64,000 nt of DNA from Glaciecola sp964621345. Its GTDB lineage: Bacteria > Pseudomonadota > Gammaproteobacteria > Enterobacterales > Alteromonadaceae. Every line of letters begins with the position of its first letter. Position 1 is the first letter of the stretch. The stretch spans positions 1-64,000 of the forward strand of contig CAZUON010000004.1 of NCBI GenBank assembly GCA_964621345.1, in the 5' to 3' direction. The position numbers were made by a program, and so were the translations under genes. The notes below the pieces were generated by a model that had not been told where the DNA came from, did not search any database, and saw nothing but the letters and a program-made list of their open reading frames with translations. Of the stretch, positions 9,731-18,175 are shown piece by piece.

Positions 9731-11089
9731 TTAAATTAAGAATAGAGTTGCGGTGCCTAAAAAGGCAAAAATTCCGACCACATCGGTAATGGTTGTGAGA
9801 ATCACGCTGCCGGCAAGAGCGGGATCAATTTTTAAGCGTTTCATAATAATAGGTAAGGTAGCGCCGGCGAGGCCCGCCGCTATCATATTCATCATCATGG
9901 CAAAGGCGATTACTGCACCGAGCATGTAATCTTGTTTCCATATCGCAATTACACCAGCAATAAGAATAGCCCAAATCAATCCGTTTAAAAAACCGATAGC
10001 TAGCTCTTTGCGCACCAACCAAAGCGAGTTGCTGCCGGTCACATGACCAAGCGCCATGCCTCGAATAACAAGTGTAAGGGTTTGATTACCAGCCACCCCA
10101 CCCATGCTCGGTACAATGGTATTTAAAATGGCAAGTACGGCGAGTTGACTTAGGGTGGCCTCAAATAAATCACTTACTGCAGCAGCCGAAAGTGCAGTGA
10201 TTAAATTTACACCCAGCCATACTGAGCGACGCTTTGTACTTTGGCCCACTGGTGCAAAGGTATCTTCTTCATCGTCAAGACCCGCCATACTCATCATTGA
10301 GTGCTCGGCATCTTCGCGAATAATATCTACCACGTCATCGATGGTAATACGACCGACTAATCGATGCTCTTTGTCTACAACTGGCGCGGAGAGCCAGTTG
10401 TATCGTTCAAACATACTGGCTACTTGGTCATCGGGCATGTCATCTGTAAGCGCTTCTGGCTCATCATCCATAATTTCAGCGACTGAAATATCTGGATTGG
10501 CAGTTAGCAAGGTGGCGAGCGAAACTGTGCCGGTCAGTATATCGTTGCGATTTACCACATATAAGGTATCGGTATTCTCAGGCAGTTCTGTTTTTAGCCG
10601 CAAATAGCGTAACACCACATCAACACTCACATCAGGACGCAGTGTGATGGTGTCGGTGTTCATAATAAAACCAGCGGTTTCTTCGCCGTAAGAAAGCGCT
10701 TTTTCCGCTCTTAAACGGTCTTGCGCATCCATCGATTTCAGAATGCTCTGCAAGACATTGTCAGGTAAACTACTGAGTGTCTCTGCAAGGTCATCGGTGT
10801 CCATTTCTTCTAGGGCATCGACAACATTTGCAGGCATCATCTTGCTAATAATGCCGTTACGTACATCTTCAGAAAGTTCTTCTAACACATCTCCATGAAA
10901 ATCTGAGTCTAATAATCGCCATAGCTCATCACGAACTTTGGTGGGAGATGATTCTAGGAGGAGGGCAACATCACTTGCGGGTAGGTCAAGCAGTAATCGG
11001 CGAACACGCACAAAAGCGCCCGCATTTAACGAGCGGCTTACCGAGTTAAGTCTCGCTTGTGTATTATTTAATTCTGCTGTTTCTGACAC
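9731..11089 (-). CDS. mgtE: MgtE-type magnesium transporter/channel
   Basis: Dimeric Mg2+-gated channel of the inner membrane, 452 residues. The cytoplasmic N-domain (about 20-130) is built of acidic Leu-rich helices. Two CBS domains follow (about 135-260, GFIMNTDTITLRP and VVDKEHRLVGRITIDD). After a connecting helix, five membrane segments (about 285-450) carry the family signatures PSMGGVAGNQTLTLVIRG and DPALAGSVILTTITDVVG. The acidic N and CBS domains are the known Mg2+ sensor of the family. It is convergent with arcB and 140 bp downstream of the npr end, so it may be the last gene of the rpoN-rapZ operon or have its own promoter in that gap. Confidence 0.96.
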   Translation of the reverse strand: MSETAELNNTQARLNSVSRSLNAGAFVRVRRLLLDLPASDVALLLESSPTKVRDELWRLLDSDFHGDVLEELSEDVRNGIISKMMPANVVDALEEMDTDDLAETLSSLPDNVLQSILKSMDAQDRLRAEKALSYGEETAGFIMNTDTITLRPDVSVDVVLRYLRLKTELPENTDTLYVVNRNDILTGTVSLATLLTANPDISVAEIMDDEPEALTDDMPDDQVASMFERYNWLSAPVVDKEHRLVGRITIDDVVDIIREDAEHSMMSMAGLDDEEDTFAPVGQSTKRRSVWLGVNLITALSAAAVSDLFEATLSQLAVLAILNTIVPSMGGVAGNQTLTLVIRGMALGHVTGSNSLWLVRKELAIGFLNGLIWAILIAGVIAIWKQDYMLGAVIAFAMMMNMIAAGLAGATLPIIMKRLKIDPALAGSVILTTITDVVGIFAFLGTATLFLI

Positions 11090-11229
11090 GTAGACCCCGC
11101 GATGTGCGTGTTCATAAAGTGAACATAATTAGCAACGCTTGAATTTATTGTATCATCAAGGGAGATGATGAGTAGCTGATTTTATTAAGTTAATTTAAAA
11201 ATTTAGTATTAAAAAGTAGGAGGCTATGC

Positions 11230-11514
11230 TTACTCAGACTCGTCAAACTTGTTTTCAATCAATTTGCTGATAGCTTGCATAGCGTCTTGTGCATCTTTCC
11301 CTGTGCACTTAACTTCAACGGTTTTCCCTTGACCGCTCTCAAGCATCATAAGTGCCAGCACACTATTTGCTGGTGCGTTATTGTTACCTTGGGTGAGTTC
11401 GATATCAGCTTCAAACTTGTTTGCAAGTTGCACTAGTTTTGTCGCTGCTCTGGCATGCAGGCCTAATTTGTTGGTGATGGTGAGTAAACGCGTAATGGAG
11501 GAAGAGTCAGTCAT
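11230..11514 (-). CDS. npr: nitrogen-PTS phosphocarrier protein NPr
   Basis: HPr-like phosphocarrier (94 residues) of the regulatory nitrogen phosphotransferase system. It passes phosphate from EI-Ntr (PtsP, not in this window) to PtsN. The phosphorylated histidine is His20 in GLHARAATKL, and the second HPr motif is NSVLALMMLESGQG. The start overlaps the last 8 bases of rapZ, so translation is probably coupled. It sits at the end of the rpoN-hpf-ptsN-rapZ-npr order shared by most gammaproteobacteria. A slightly acidic C-terminus (KFDESE) is the only unusual feature. Confidence 0.96.
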   Translation of the reverse strand: MTDSSSITRLLTITNKLGLHARAATKLVQLANKFEADIELTQGNNNAPANSVLALMMLESGQGKTVEVKCTGKDAQDAMQAISKLIENKFDESE

Positions 11515-12388
11515 GTTTAGTAGGCGCCGCCATTTGGGCTTTTAGGTTTTTTAACTCGCGGTGCTTCACTTGTACATCTCCGTGAGTTGCTTTAAACGTT
11601 TCCGAAAGAGTTTGTGCAACATACACGCTGCGATGCTGCCCACCTGTGCAACCAATTGCAATGGTAACGTAACTCCGATTGTTACGCTCTAAATGCGGTA
11701 ACCATGTTGTGATTAAATTTTGAATCTGCCAGATGAATTTCATGACCAAAGGCTGACCGGCCAAAAATACCTCTACCGGTCCATCCAGGCCATTTAGCGG
11801 ACGTAAATCTGGATCCCAGTGAGGATTGGGCAAAAATCGTACATCAAAAACGTAATCGGCATCTTTTGGGATGCCGTATTTAAAGCCAAAAGACTCAAAT
11901 AATATGACCAGATCGGTACTCTTTTTACCTAATACTCGTTCGCGAATAAGCTCTGCTAAATCGTGTACGGAGAGTTGGTCTGTATTAATATTCAAGTCGG
12001 CTTTTTCAGCTACAGGCACTAATATTTCCCGCTCTGCGTTGATAGCGTCGGTTAATGAGTTAGAAAGTTTGAATAATGGGTGCAAGCGCCTTGTTTCGCT
12101 ATAGCGTTTAATTAATACGTCGTCGCTCGCATCTAGGTAGATAATGGTGATGTCCCAAAATTCAGGCAAGTACTCAAGGATTTCAGATACTTCTTGCTCT
12201 GCTTTTGGCATATTTCGCACGTCAATACTCACCGCGACTAAGTCGTTTTCGTCGGCTAAGGCATGGGTCAAGGTAGGCAGAAGGTTGACGGGAATGTTGT
12301 CTACACAGTAGTAGCCTAAATCTTCTAATGAACGAAGGGCAATAGATTTACCAGAGCCGGACCGCCCGCTTATAATTAACAGCTTCAT
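11507..12388 (-). CDS. rapZ: RNase adaptor protein RapZ
   Basis: 293-residue RapZ (YvcJ family). In enterobacteria it binds the small RNA GlmZ and delivers it to RNase E, controlling glucosamine-6-phosphate synthase. The N-terminal kinase-like domain has Walker A GRSGSGKS (8-15) and the following DLGYYCVDNIPVNLLP signature. The C-terminal domain contains the conserved GCTGGQHRSVYVA stretch that binds metabolite and RNA. A basic C-terminal tail (KHRELKNLKAQ) fits RNA binding. Located between ptsN (33-bp gap) and npr (8-bp overlap). No GlmZ-like RNA was recognised in the window. Confidence 0.96.
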   Translation of the reverse strand: MKLLIISGRSGSGKSIALRSLEDLGYYCVDNIPVNLLPTLTHALADENDLVAVSIDVRNMPKAEQEVSEILEYLPEFWDITIIYLDASDDVLIKRYSETRRLHPLFKLSNSLTDAINAEREILVPVAEKADLNINTDQLSVHDLAELIRERVLGKKSTDLVILFESFGFKYGIPKDADYVFDVRFLPNPHWDPDLRPLNGLDGPVEVFLAGQPLVMKFIWQIQNLITTWLPHLERNNRSYVTIAIGCTGGQHRSVYVAQTLSETFKATHGDVQVKHRELKNLKAQMAAPTKHD

Positions 12389-12421
12389 GTAGTGCTCCAG
12401 TCAAAGGGTATTTAAGTGCCG

Positions 12422-12865
12422 TTAGGCTAATGCGCTTACAATTTCATTTTTAGTTTGCGCACTGCGAATGGCTTTTACTATATCTTTGTTACTCAACTTT
12501 CGGGCGATCCCTGAAAGCGCTTTTAGATGCGTCTCGGCTTCTTCGTTAGGCACCAAAATCGCAAAGAATATGTCAACGGGTTTGTTATCGATTGCATCAA
12601 ACTCTATGGGTTGGTCGCTGGTTACAATAATCGCCATAATTTGATTTATACCGTCGATACGACCATGTGGAATAGCAATACCATTACCTATACCTGTGCT
12701 ACCCATCTTCTCTCTATTGATAAGGCTGCCAAGCACTGCGTTTTGGTCTAAGCGCGGGTTCTGCTTAATCGCAATTTCACTGATAACTTCGAAAATGCGT
12801 TTTTTGCTGTGGCATTCAACCGAACACTGGGTTCGGTCGAGTGAAATAATATCAGAAATGATCAT
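12422..12865 (-). CDS. ptsN: nitrogen-PTS EIIA component PtsN
   Basis: 147-residue EIIA-Ntr, the terminal phosphoacceptor of the regulatory PTS. It acts by protein contacts on potassium transport, sigma factors and other targets rather than by sugar transport. The active histidine is His67 in the motif GIAIPHGRIDG, and the family block STGIGNGIAIPH is intact. Cytoplasmic. Downstream of hpf by 14 bp and upstream of rapZ by 33 bp on the same strand, consistent with one transcript. Confidence 0.96.
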   Translation of the reverse strand: MIISDIISLDRTQCSVECHSKKRIFEVISEIAIKQNPRLDQNAVLGSLINREKMGSTGIGNGIAIPHGRIDGINQIMAIIVTSDQPIEFDAIDNKPVDIFFAILVPNEEAETHLKALSGIARKLSNKDIVKAIRSAQTKNEIVSALA

Positions 12866-12879
12866 TTATGACGGCTCAA

Positions 12880-13167
12880 TTAATGTCGTTTTGATTTTTC
12901 TTTGTGCTTAATAACTTGGCGATCGAGCTTATTAATCAGCGAATCAATGGCTGCATACATGTCGGTGTGTTCTGAGTTTGCAAAAACCTCACCTCCATCC
13001 AAGTGTAGTGTTGCCTCTGCTTTTTGTGTTAGCTTTTCGACGTTTAAAATAACATGCACATTATTGATATGATCAAAATGCCGCTCGAGCTTTTCGAACT
13101 TAGTATCAACGTAATTGCGTAAGGAGTCAGTAATATCTACATGATGACCGGTAAGGTTTATTTGCAT
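12880..13167 (-). CDS. hpf: ribosome hibernation promoting factor (short HPF)
   Basis: 95-residue short HPF/YfiA family protein that binds the 30S decoding region of resting ribosomes and promotes 100S dimers. The beta-alpha-beta-beta-beta-alpha fold is recognisable from MQINLTGHHVDITDSLRNYV and the second helix DMYAAIDSLINKLDRQVIKHKEK, whose basic face contacts rRNA. There is no long C-terminal dimerisation domain, so it is the gammaproteobacterial short form. Lies 23 bp after rpoN, as in E. coli. Confidence 0.95.
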   Translation of the reverse strand: MQINLTGHHVDITDSLRNYVDTKFEKLERHFDHINNVHVILNVEKLTQKAEATLHLDGGEVFANSEHTDMYAAIDSLINKLDRQVIKHKEKSKRH

Positions 13168-13190
13168 AATGCTAGGTCCTCTTGTTATGT

Positions 13191-14699
13191 CTAAATAAGA
13201 CTTTTTCTCTGATTGGAAGGGGGAATGTTTAACGATTCCCGATATTTTGCAATTGTTCTACGAGCAACTTGAATACCTTGCTCAGAGAGTAATTGCGCAA
13301 TTTTACTATCGCTCAGTGGCTTGCTATTAGGCTCTGCCGCTACCATTTTCTTTATCAGCGCCCGAATCGCGGTAGAAGAGCAGTTCTCGCCAGATTCAGT
13401 CGCCACATGACTTGAGAAAAAATACTTCAGTTCAAAAATACCGCGAGGCGTGTGCATGTACTTTTGAGTGGTGACCCGAGAAATTGTCGACTCGTGCATG
13501 TCTACCATTTCAGCTACATCGTTTAACACCATTGGTGTCATTTTTTCGGGACCTTTCTCAAAAAACTCACGTTGTTTTGAAACAATACAATGGGACACTT
13601 TTAACAGAGTTTCATTGCGGCTCTCTAAGCTTTTGATAAACCATTTTGCTTCTTGTAGGTGTGACTTTATATATTGAGAATCGTTCGGATTTTTTGAAGT
13701 CTTTCCAAAACTTGCGTATGTTTCGTTGACCGATAGCGCTGGGAGGGCGTCGTTGTTTAGCTCTACTGTCCACACACCATTTTTTTTGTAAACGTTAACA
13801 TCGGGTATTACGTATTCCGCTTCCCGGGTCGAAATAGCACTTCCTGGTCTTGGGTTAAGAGTTTGCAATAAGCGCATGACCTCTCGCAACTGGTCTTCTT
13901 TGAGCTTTGTTTTTCGCATCAAGGTACGATAATCTTTGCTACCGAGCAGCTCAGCATGTTCACGTATTAGGTCGCTGGCCTCTTCAATCCAAGGCGTAGA
14001 TGAATCAAATTGTTTGAGCTGAATGAGCAAACATTCTTGAACTGACCGCGCACCTGAGCCAATAGGGTCAAACATTTGCACTCGTTTTAATACGCATTCG
14101 ACTTCATCAAGCTCAACATCATCATCGTCTAGGCTTTCTAAAATGTCTTCGGTGCTGGTCGTTAAATAGCCTGACTCATCAATAGAATCGATGATGGCGA
14201 TAGCAATGGAGCGGTCTAATTCAGAAAAATGTGTGAGCTCCATTTGCCATATTAAATGATCCTGAATAGATTCGGTGGTTTCGCCCTGAAATACATAGTC
14301 ATCGTCAGGATTGCTACCCACCATTTTAATGGGCGCTGAACTAGAACCTAAATATTCTTCCCACGAGCTGTCGAGGGGTAAATCGTCAGGGATATCCCCC
14401 TTTTCAAGGGCGTCGTGACTATCGACTCCGTCTGTTCCGGTGAGGTCTGTGTCATGCTCTTTGCTATTAACCTGGGTGTTAGCTTCTTCGCTCGCGCTGT
14501 TATTGTCGCCCGTTTTTTCGCTTGCTTCGTTTTCTGAAAAGTCTTGCTCGGTTAATTCAAGTAAGGGGTTGGATTCTAAGGCTTCTTGAATCTCTTGCTG
14601 CAAATCCAATGTCGACAACTGCAACAGTTTTATTGCTTGTTGCAATTGTGGGGTCATCGTTAGCTGTTGACTGAACTTCAGTTGTAACGAGGGTTTCAT
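13191..14699 (-). CDS. rpoN: RNA polymerase sigma-54 factor
   Basis: Sigma-54, 502 residues. Region I is the Gln/Leu-rich N-terminus (LKFSQQLTMTPQLQQAIKLL) that receives activator contact. Region II (about 50-115) is acidic and Ser/Asp-rich. The core-binding domain (about 120-310) precedes the promoter-binding C-terminal part. The RpoN box ARRTIAKYRE is at 479-488 and recognises the -24 element. The HTH just before it is EMVDMHESTISRVTT. It sits between lptB and hpf in the conserved order. A sigma-54 promoter and a sigma-54 activator gene occur elsewhere in this same window (34709 and 39587). Confidence 0.98.
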   Translation of the reverse strand: MKPSLQLKFSQQLTMTPQLQQAIKLLQLSTLDLQQEIQEALESNPLLELTEQDFSENEASEKTGDNNSASEEANTQVNSKEHDTDLTGTDGVDSHDALEKGDIPDDLPLDSSWEEYLGSSSAPIKMVGSNPDDDYVFQGETTESIQDHLIWQMELTHFSELDRSIAIAIIDSIDESGYLTTSTEDILESLDDDDVELDEVECVLKRVQMFDPIGSGARSVQECLLIQLKQFDSSTPWIEEASDLIREHAELLGSKDYRTLMRKTKLKEDQLREVMRLLQTLNPRPGSAISTREAEYVIPDVNVYKKNGVWTVELNNDALPALSVNETYASFGKTSKNPNDSQYIKSHLQEAKWFIKSLESRNETLLKVSHCIVSKQREFFEKGPEKMTPMVLNDVAEMVDMHESTISRVTTQKYMHTPRGIFELKYFFSSHVATESGENCSSTAIRALIKKMVAAEPNSKPLSDSKIAQLLSEQGIQVARRTIAKYRESLNIPPSNQRKSLI

Positions 14700-14787
14700 T
14701 TATGTCCTTTGTTAAGCATAAGCATGTGGTAAGCAACCTATTTATAAGTCTGTGTTGCAGACCCTTATATATACGTGAATAAATGCA

Positions 14788-15516
14788 CTACAGCGCAAAC
14801 TGTTCACCTAAATAGACATCGCGAACTATCTGGTTGGATAAAATTTCATCAGCATTACCTGATGCAATTAACTCACCATGACTAACAATATACGCTAACT
14901 CACATACGTCTAAGGTTTCTTTAACGTTATGGTCGGTTATCAGCACGCCGATGTCACGCTCTTTCAGCTGATATATGATCTTCTTTATATCATTAACAGA
15001 AATTGGGTCAACACCTGCAAAGGGTTCATCCAATAAAATAAATTTTGGATTAGCTGCTAGTGCACGCGCGATTTCAACTCTGCGGCGCTCTCCGCCTGAT
15101 AAACTCATGCCTAAATTATTTCTTATATGATTGATATTAAAATCATCGAGTAGCTCGTCGGCTTCTTGTTCTTGTTGTGCGCGACTTAATTCTTTTCGAG
15201 TTTGTAAAATCGCAATAAGATTTTCGTAAACGGTTAACTTACGAAAGATAGAAGACTCTTGGGGTAAATAGCCGATGCCTCTGCGTGCTCGCTCATGCAT
15301 AGGTTGGAAGCTAATATCTAGTTGGTCTATATGAATCTCGCCCTTGTCTAATGGAACAAGGCCTACAATCATATAAAAAGTCGTGGTTTTGCCTGCGCCA
15401 TTAGGTCCTAACAAGCCGACAATTTGACCGGTGCAGACTTCAATGCTCACATCCCTTACAACTTGGCGAGATTTATAGGATTTTGCCAAGTTTTTAGCGC
15501 ATAGTTTGCTGCTCAC
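14788..15516 (-). CDS. lptB: LPS export ABC transporter ATPase LptB
   Basis: Cytoplasmic ATPase of the Lpt machine that lifts lipopolysaccharide out of the inner membrane with LptF/G and LptC. It is 242 residues long, with Walker A GPNGAGKT (37-44), signature LSGGERRRVEIARAL, Walker B FILLDEPFAGVDP and switch His in LITDHNVKE. The start codon is GTG, overlapping the lptA stop as GTGA, so translation is coupled. lptF and lptG are not in the window, as usual for gammaproteobacteria. Confidence 0.97.
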   Translation of the reverse strand: MSSKLCAKNLAKSYKSRQVVRDVSIEVCTGQIVGLLGPNGAGKTTTFYMIVGLVPLDKGEIHIDQLDISFQPMHERARRGIGYLPQESSIFRKLTVYENLIAILQTRKELSRAQQEQEADELLDDFNINHIRNNLGMSLSGGERRRVEIARALAANPKFILLDEPFAGVDPISVNDIKKIIYQLKERDIGVLITDHNVKETLDVCELAYIVSHGELIASGNADEILSNQIVRDVYLGEQFAL

Positions 15517-16133
15517 TGTTGGTCCTCGTCTTTTTCTTTTTTGCTTGTATCATCGCTACCTGCAAACGCCCCCGGACTGATCACGGTTCTTACACTGTCT
15601 GAGCTATCTTCGTTACTTGACGCTTGTATTTGTTCTTTTGTCATATCAAAGACAATTAAATCGCCGGTGACTCTCACTTCATTTTGCATGATTAACGCTT
15701 CTCCGTTAAGTGAAATCGTACGCGGCTCTACTTTATAGATAATTTCGTTCGCTCTGGCCTCTACCATCGTGCCATCGTCTTTGCGTTGTTTATAGGTTGC
15801 AGGTTGGCCAGTAGCGATAATGATTTCTTTACCTGTGCCTTGGGCAGCATCCACTTCAACTTTGTCGGCTAAAAGCTCCAAACTCCCTTGTTTGATGACC
15901 ACATTGTCGATAAAAATCGATGTTTTGTTTTTGCCATCCAAGGCTTGGCTTTTTGAATCTAACGTAACCGGTAATGTGAAGTCATTACTAATAGTCGACT
16001 GGCTTTGTGTAGGCTCAGTGGCGCTAGCTGGTGTCGTTTCAGCATTCATTGTTTCTTCTTGTGCGTGGGTAAAGCACGCAAAACATAGCGCAACTGCTAT
16101 ACTAAGGCTGTGGATAGAACTTCGTTTGTACAT
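15513..16133 (-). CDS. lptA: LPS transport periplasmic bridge protein LptA
   Basis: 206-residue periplasmic protein that forms the beta-jellyroll bridge carrying LPS from LptC to LptD. The signal peptide occupies residues 1-24 (IAVALCFACFTHA then QEE). The OstA/LptA domain runs from about 50 to 180. A longer than usual Thr/Ser/Gln-rich linker follows the signal peptide, and the C-terminus is charged (SKKEKDEDQQ). Its start lies 32 bp inside lptC; an overlap of these two genes is also known in enterobacteria. Confidence 0.93.
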   Translation of the reverse strand: MYKRSSIHSLSIAVALCFACFTHAQEETMNAETTPASATEPTQSQSTISNDFTLPVTLDSKSQALDGKNKTSIFIDNVVIKQGSLELLADKVEVDAAQGTGKEIIIATGQPATYKQRKDDGTMVEARANEIIYKVEPRTISLNGEALIMQNEVRVTGDLIVFDMTKEQIQASSNEDSSDSVRTVISPGAFAGSDDTSKKEKDEDQQ

Positions 16134-16662
16134 GTTCTTTTAACTCGTATTGTTGTGTGTCGAGGTCACCAAATAGACCCATGCTTTTAACCTGATAATC
16201 AACGCCCAATATATTCACCATTTGGTCTGAGGAGAGCGTTTTACTTTGGAGATCAATTTCAATAAATTCAGTGGTAATTTCTCTTATGTATTCGTTTGTT
16301 CTTAAACTGACTATTCTAACGTTTTTCTCTAACTGTATTCGATTGTTGTTATACAATGTACCTTCATCGGCGGTGACTTGCCATGGTTCGCCATTATCAA
16401 GATACAAGGTGTATACCGGTTTATTAAATACTGCAAAACCAAGTTCGTCATAATGTTCCATTTTTGTCGCAGCGACTTGGTGAGTAAGATTACCTTCATC
16501 GTCAAAGAGCTTGCTTCTCAAATTAGTCGCTTGGTAATTAGGTATGAGAGGCGAGTTGTCGTCAGCGCCGGCTTGCTCAACTTCTTCTTCAAATAAAATG
16601 GGCAAATACAGCAGAAACACGACCGAAAATATAAACGCAATACTGTATCCAATGCGATTCAA
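16102..16662 (-). CDS. lptC: LPS export protein LptC
   Basis: 186-residue bitopic inner-membrane protein linking LptB2FG to LptA. One N-terminal membrane segment (about residues 5-22) is followed by a periplasmic beta-jellyroll of the LptA fold containing typical pieces such as ATKMEHYDELGFAVFNKP and VTADEGTLYNNN. The 3' end overlaps lptA by 32 bp and the 5' end overlaps kdsC by 4 bp, so kdsC-lptC-lptA-lptB form one coupled unit. Confidence 0.94.
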   Translation of the reverse strand: MNRIGYSIAFIFSVVFLLYLPILFEEEVEQAGADDNSPLIPNYQATNLRSKLFDDEGNLTHQVAATKMEHYDELGFAVFNKPVYTLYLDNGEPWQVTADEGTLYNNNRIQLEKNVRIVSLRTNEYIREITTEFIEIDLQSKTLSSDQMVNILGVDYQVKSMGLFGDLDTQQYELKEHVQTKFYPQP

Positions 16663-17213
16663 AGGCTGGCTCCATGGCTAATATCTAATAAACCTTTAGC
16701 TTGCAGCACCAAATCACAAAACTCCCTTACAGCACCGCGGCCACCCTTTAAGGTAGTGATAAAATTAGCTTGTTGTTTGACAAAAGGGTGAGCATCGTTA
16801 ACCGCCACTTTAAGATGACTAAGTTTAAACAAGCCTATGTCTGGCATGTCATCACCTATACTTGCGATTTGCTTCGATTGAATATTATGCTCGCTCATCA
16901 AATCTAACAATGCTTGGTATTTATCTTCTTCTCCTTGGATAATGTATTTTGCATTCAGCGCGCTCATTCGCTCTTGTACAATCGTTGAACGCCGGCCTGT
17001 TATCACTGCAACATCAACGCCGCAGGCCTGCATGGCTTTAACACCGTATCCGTCCTTTGCATTAAACGCTTTTAACTCTTCGCCTTGGTTACCTAGATAA
17101 ATTTTTCCGTCGGATAACACCCCATCTACATCCAACACTAATAACTTGAGTGTCTTGCAGGCCTCAAAACACTCGCTAGAGACTTCTCCATATAAGGTGC
17201 TTACATTTTCCAT
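16659..17213 (-). CDS. kdsC: 3-deoxy-manno-octulosonate-8-phosphatase KdsC
   Basis: HAD-family phosphatase (type C0, no cap), 184 residues, that hydrolyses Kdo-8-phosphate to Kdo for LPS core synthesis. The catalytic aspartates are Asp28 and Asp30 in LVLDVDGVLSDG, motif II Thr is in VITGRRS, and motif IV is IGDDMPD. The C-terminal tail GGRGAVREFCDLVL closes the active site of the neighbouring subunit in the tetramer. It directly follows kdsD with no gap, matching consecutive steps of the Kdo pathway. Confidence 0.96.
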   Translation of the reverse strand: MENVSTLYGEVSSECFEACKTLKLLVLDVDGVLSDGKIYLGNQGEELKAFNAKDGYGVKAMQACGVDVAVITGRRSTIVQERMSALNAKYIIQGEEDKYQALLDLMSEHNIQSKQIASIGDDMPDIGLFKLSHLKVAVNDAHPFVKQQANFITTLKGGRGAVREFCDLVLQAKGLLDISHGASL

Positions 17214-18173
17214 TTAGATAACTCCAGCCCTAAGTAACATATGCATATTTAGTGCACCGATAACTTCAGAAGCATCATCAACAACAATTAGCGCATTGAT
17301 TCGTTTTTCTTGCATCAGGTTTAGTGCATCAACGGCTAAATCTTCCGATTTTAAGCTAACACCCTTGGCGGTCATAACGTCTTTTACCGCGGTGGTGTGA
17401 ACATTGATTTGTTTATCAAGGGTGCGTCGCAAATCTCCATCGCTGTATATTCCGAGCATTCTATTTTGCTCTACAATCGCGGTAATGCCCAAGCCTTTTG
17501 ACGACATTTCAAGCAAAGCCTGACTTAAACTCGCATCACTATTGACAGTGGGGACACTGTTGCCGCTAACCATTATATCACCTACGGTTAGCAGCAATCG
17601 TTTACCTAAAGCCCCACCGGGGTGAGAAAATGCAAAGTCTTCTGCGGTAAAGCCCTTAGCTTCAAGTAAGGCAATCGCAATAGCATCGCCAAGCACGAGT
17701 GTTGCCGTGGTGCTAGTTGTTGGCGCTAAACCAAGTGAGCATGCTTCTTTTTGCACATGTAAAAGCAGGGTGTGCTGTGCAAAGCGCGTTAAGCTTGAGC
17801 CTGCTTTATTTGTAATGGCAATGATAGGAATGTTTAAGCGTTTGACGGCAGGCAGTAAACCAATAAGTTCAGCGGTTTCACCTGAGTTTGAAATTGCAAT
17901 TAGCACATCATCTTTGCTTAACATGCCAAAGTCGCCGTGATTAGCTTCGCCAGGATGCATAAAAAATGAGGGTGTGCCGGTGCTTGCTAAAGTCGCAGCA
18001 ATTTTATTTCCGATATGCCCAGATTTCCCCATTCCTGAGACAACGACTTTCCCTTTACACTGCATCAAAACATCACACACGTTTGAGAAGGTATCGTCTA
18101 AAAGACTTTGTAATGTGCCAAGCGCATCAGCCTGATTGTGAAAGGTGCGATTGGCAGAATCTAAATATGTCAT
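17214..18173 (-). CDS. kdsD: arabinose-5-phosphate isomerase KdsD
   Basis: 319-residue isomerase converting ribulose-5-phosphate to arabinose-5-phosphate, the first step towards Kdo. The N-terminal SIS domain (about 30-170) has GMGKSGHIGNKIAATLASTG and ISNSGETAEL. Two CBS domains follow (about 195-319), beginning VGDIMVSGNSVPTV and VKDVMTAKGVSL. The protein ends almost immediately before kdsC on the same strand. Only one isomerase gene is visible here, so it is likely the housekeeping KdsD rather than a capsule-specific KpsF. Confidence 0.95.
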   Translation of the reverse strand: MTYLDSANRTFHNQADALGTLQSLLDDTFSNVCDVLMQCKGKVVVSGMGKSGHIGNKIAATLASTGTPSFFMHPGEANHGDFGMLSKDDVLIAISNSGETAELIGLLPAVKRLNIPIIAITNKAGSSLTRFAQHTLLLHVQKEACSLGLAPTTSTTATLVLGDAIAIALLEAKGFTAEDFAFSHPGGALGKRLLLTVGDIMVSGNSVPTVNSDASLSQALLEMSSKGLGITAIVEQNRMLGIYSDGDLRRTLDKQINVHTTAVKDVMTAKGVSLKSEDLAVDALNLMQEKRINALIVVDDASEVIGALNMHMLLRAGVI

Positions 18174-18175
18174 GA

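Noticed and set aside
11090..11229. Possible Mg2+ riboswitch in the mgtE leader
   Set aside because: No M-box conserved sequence was found; only a weak ATCATC/GATGAT hairpin is present.
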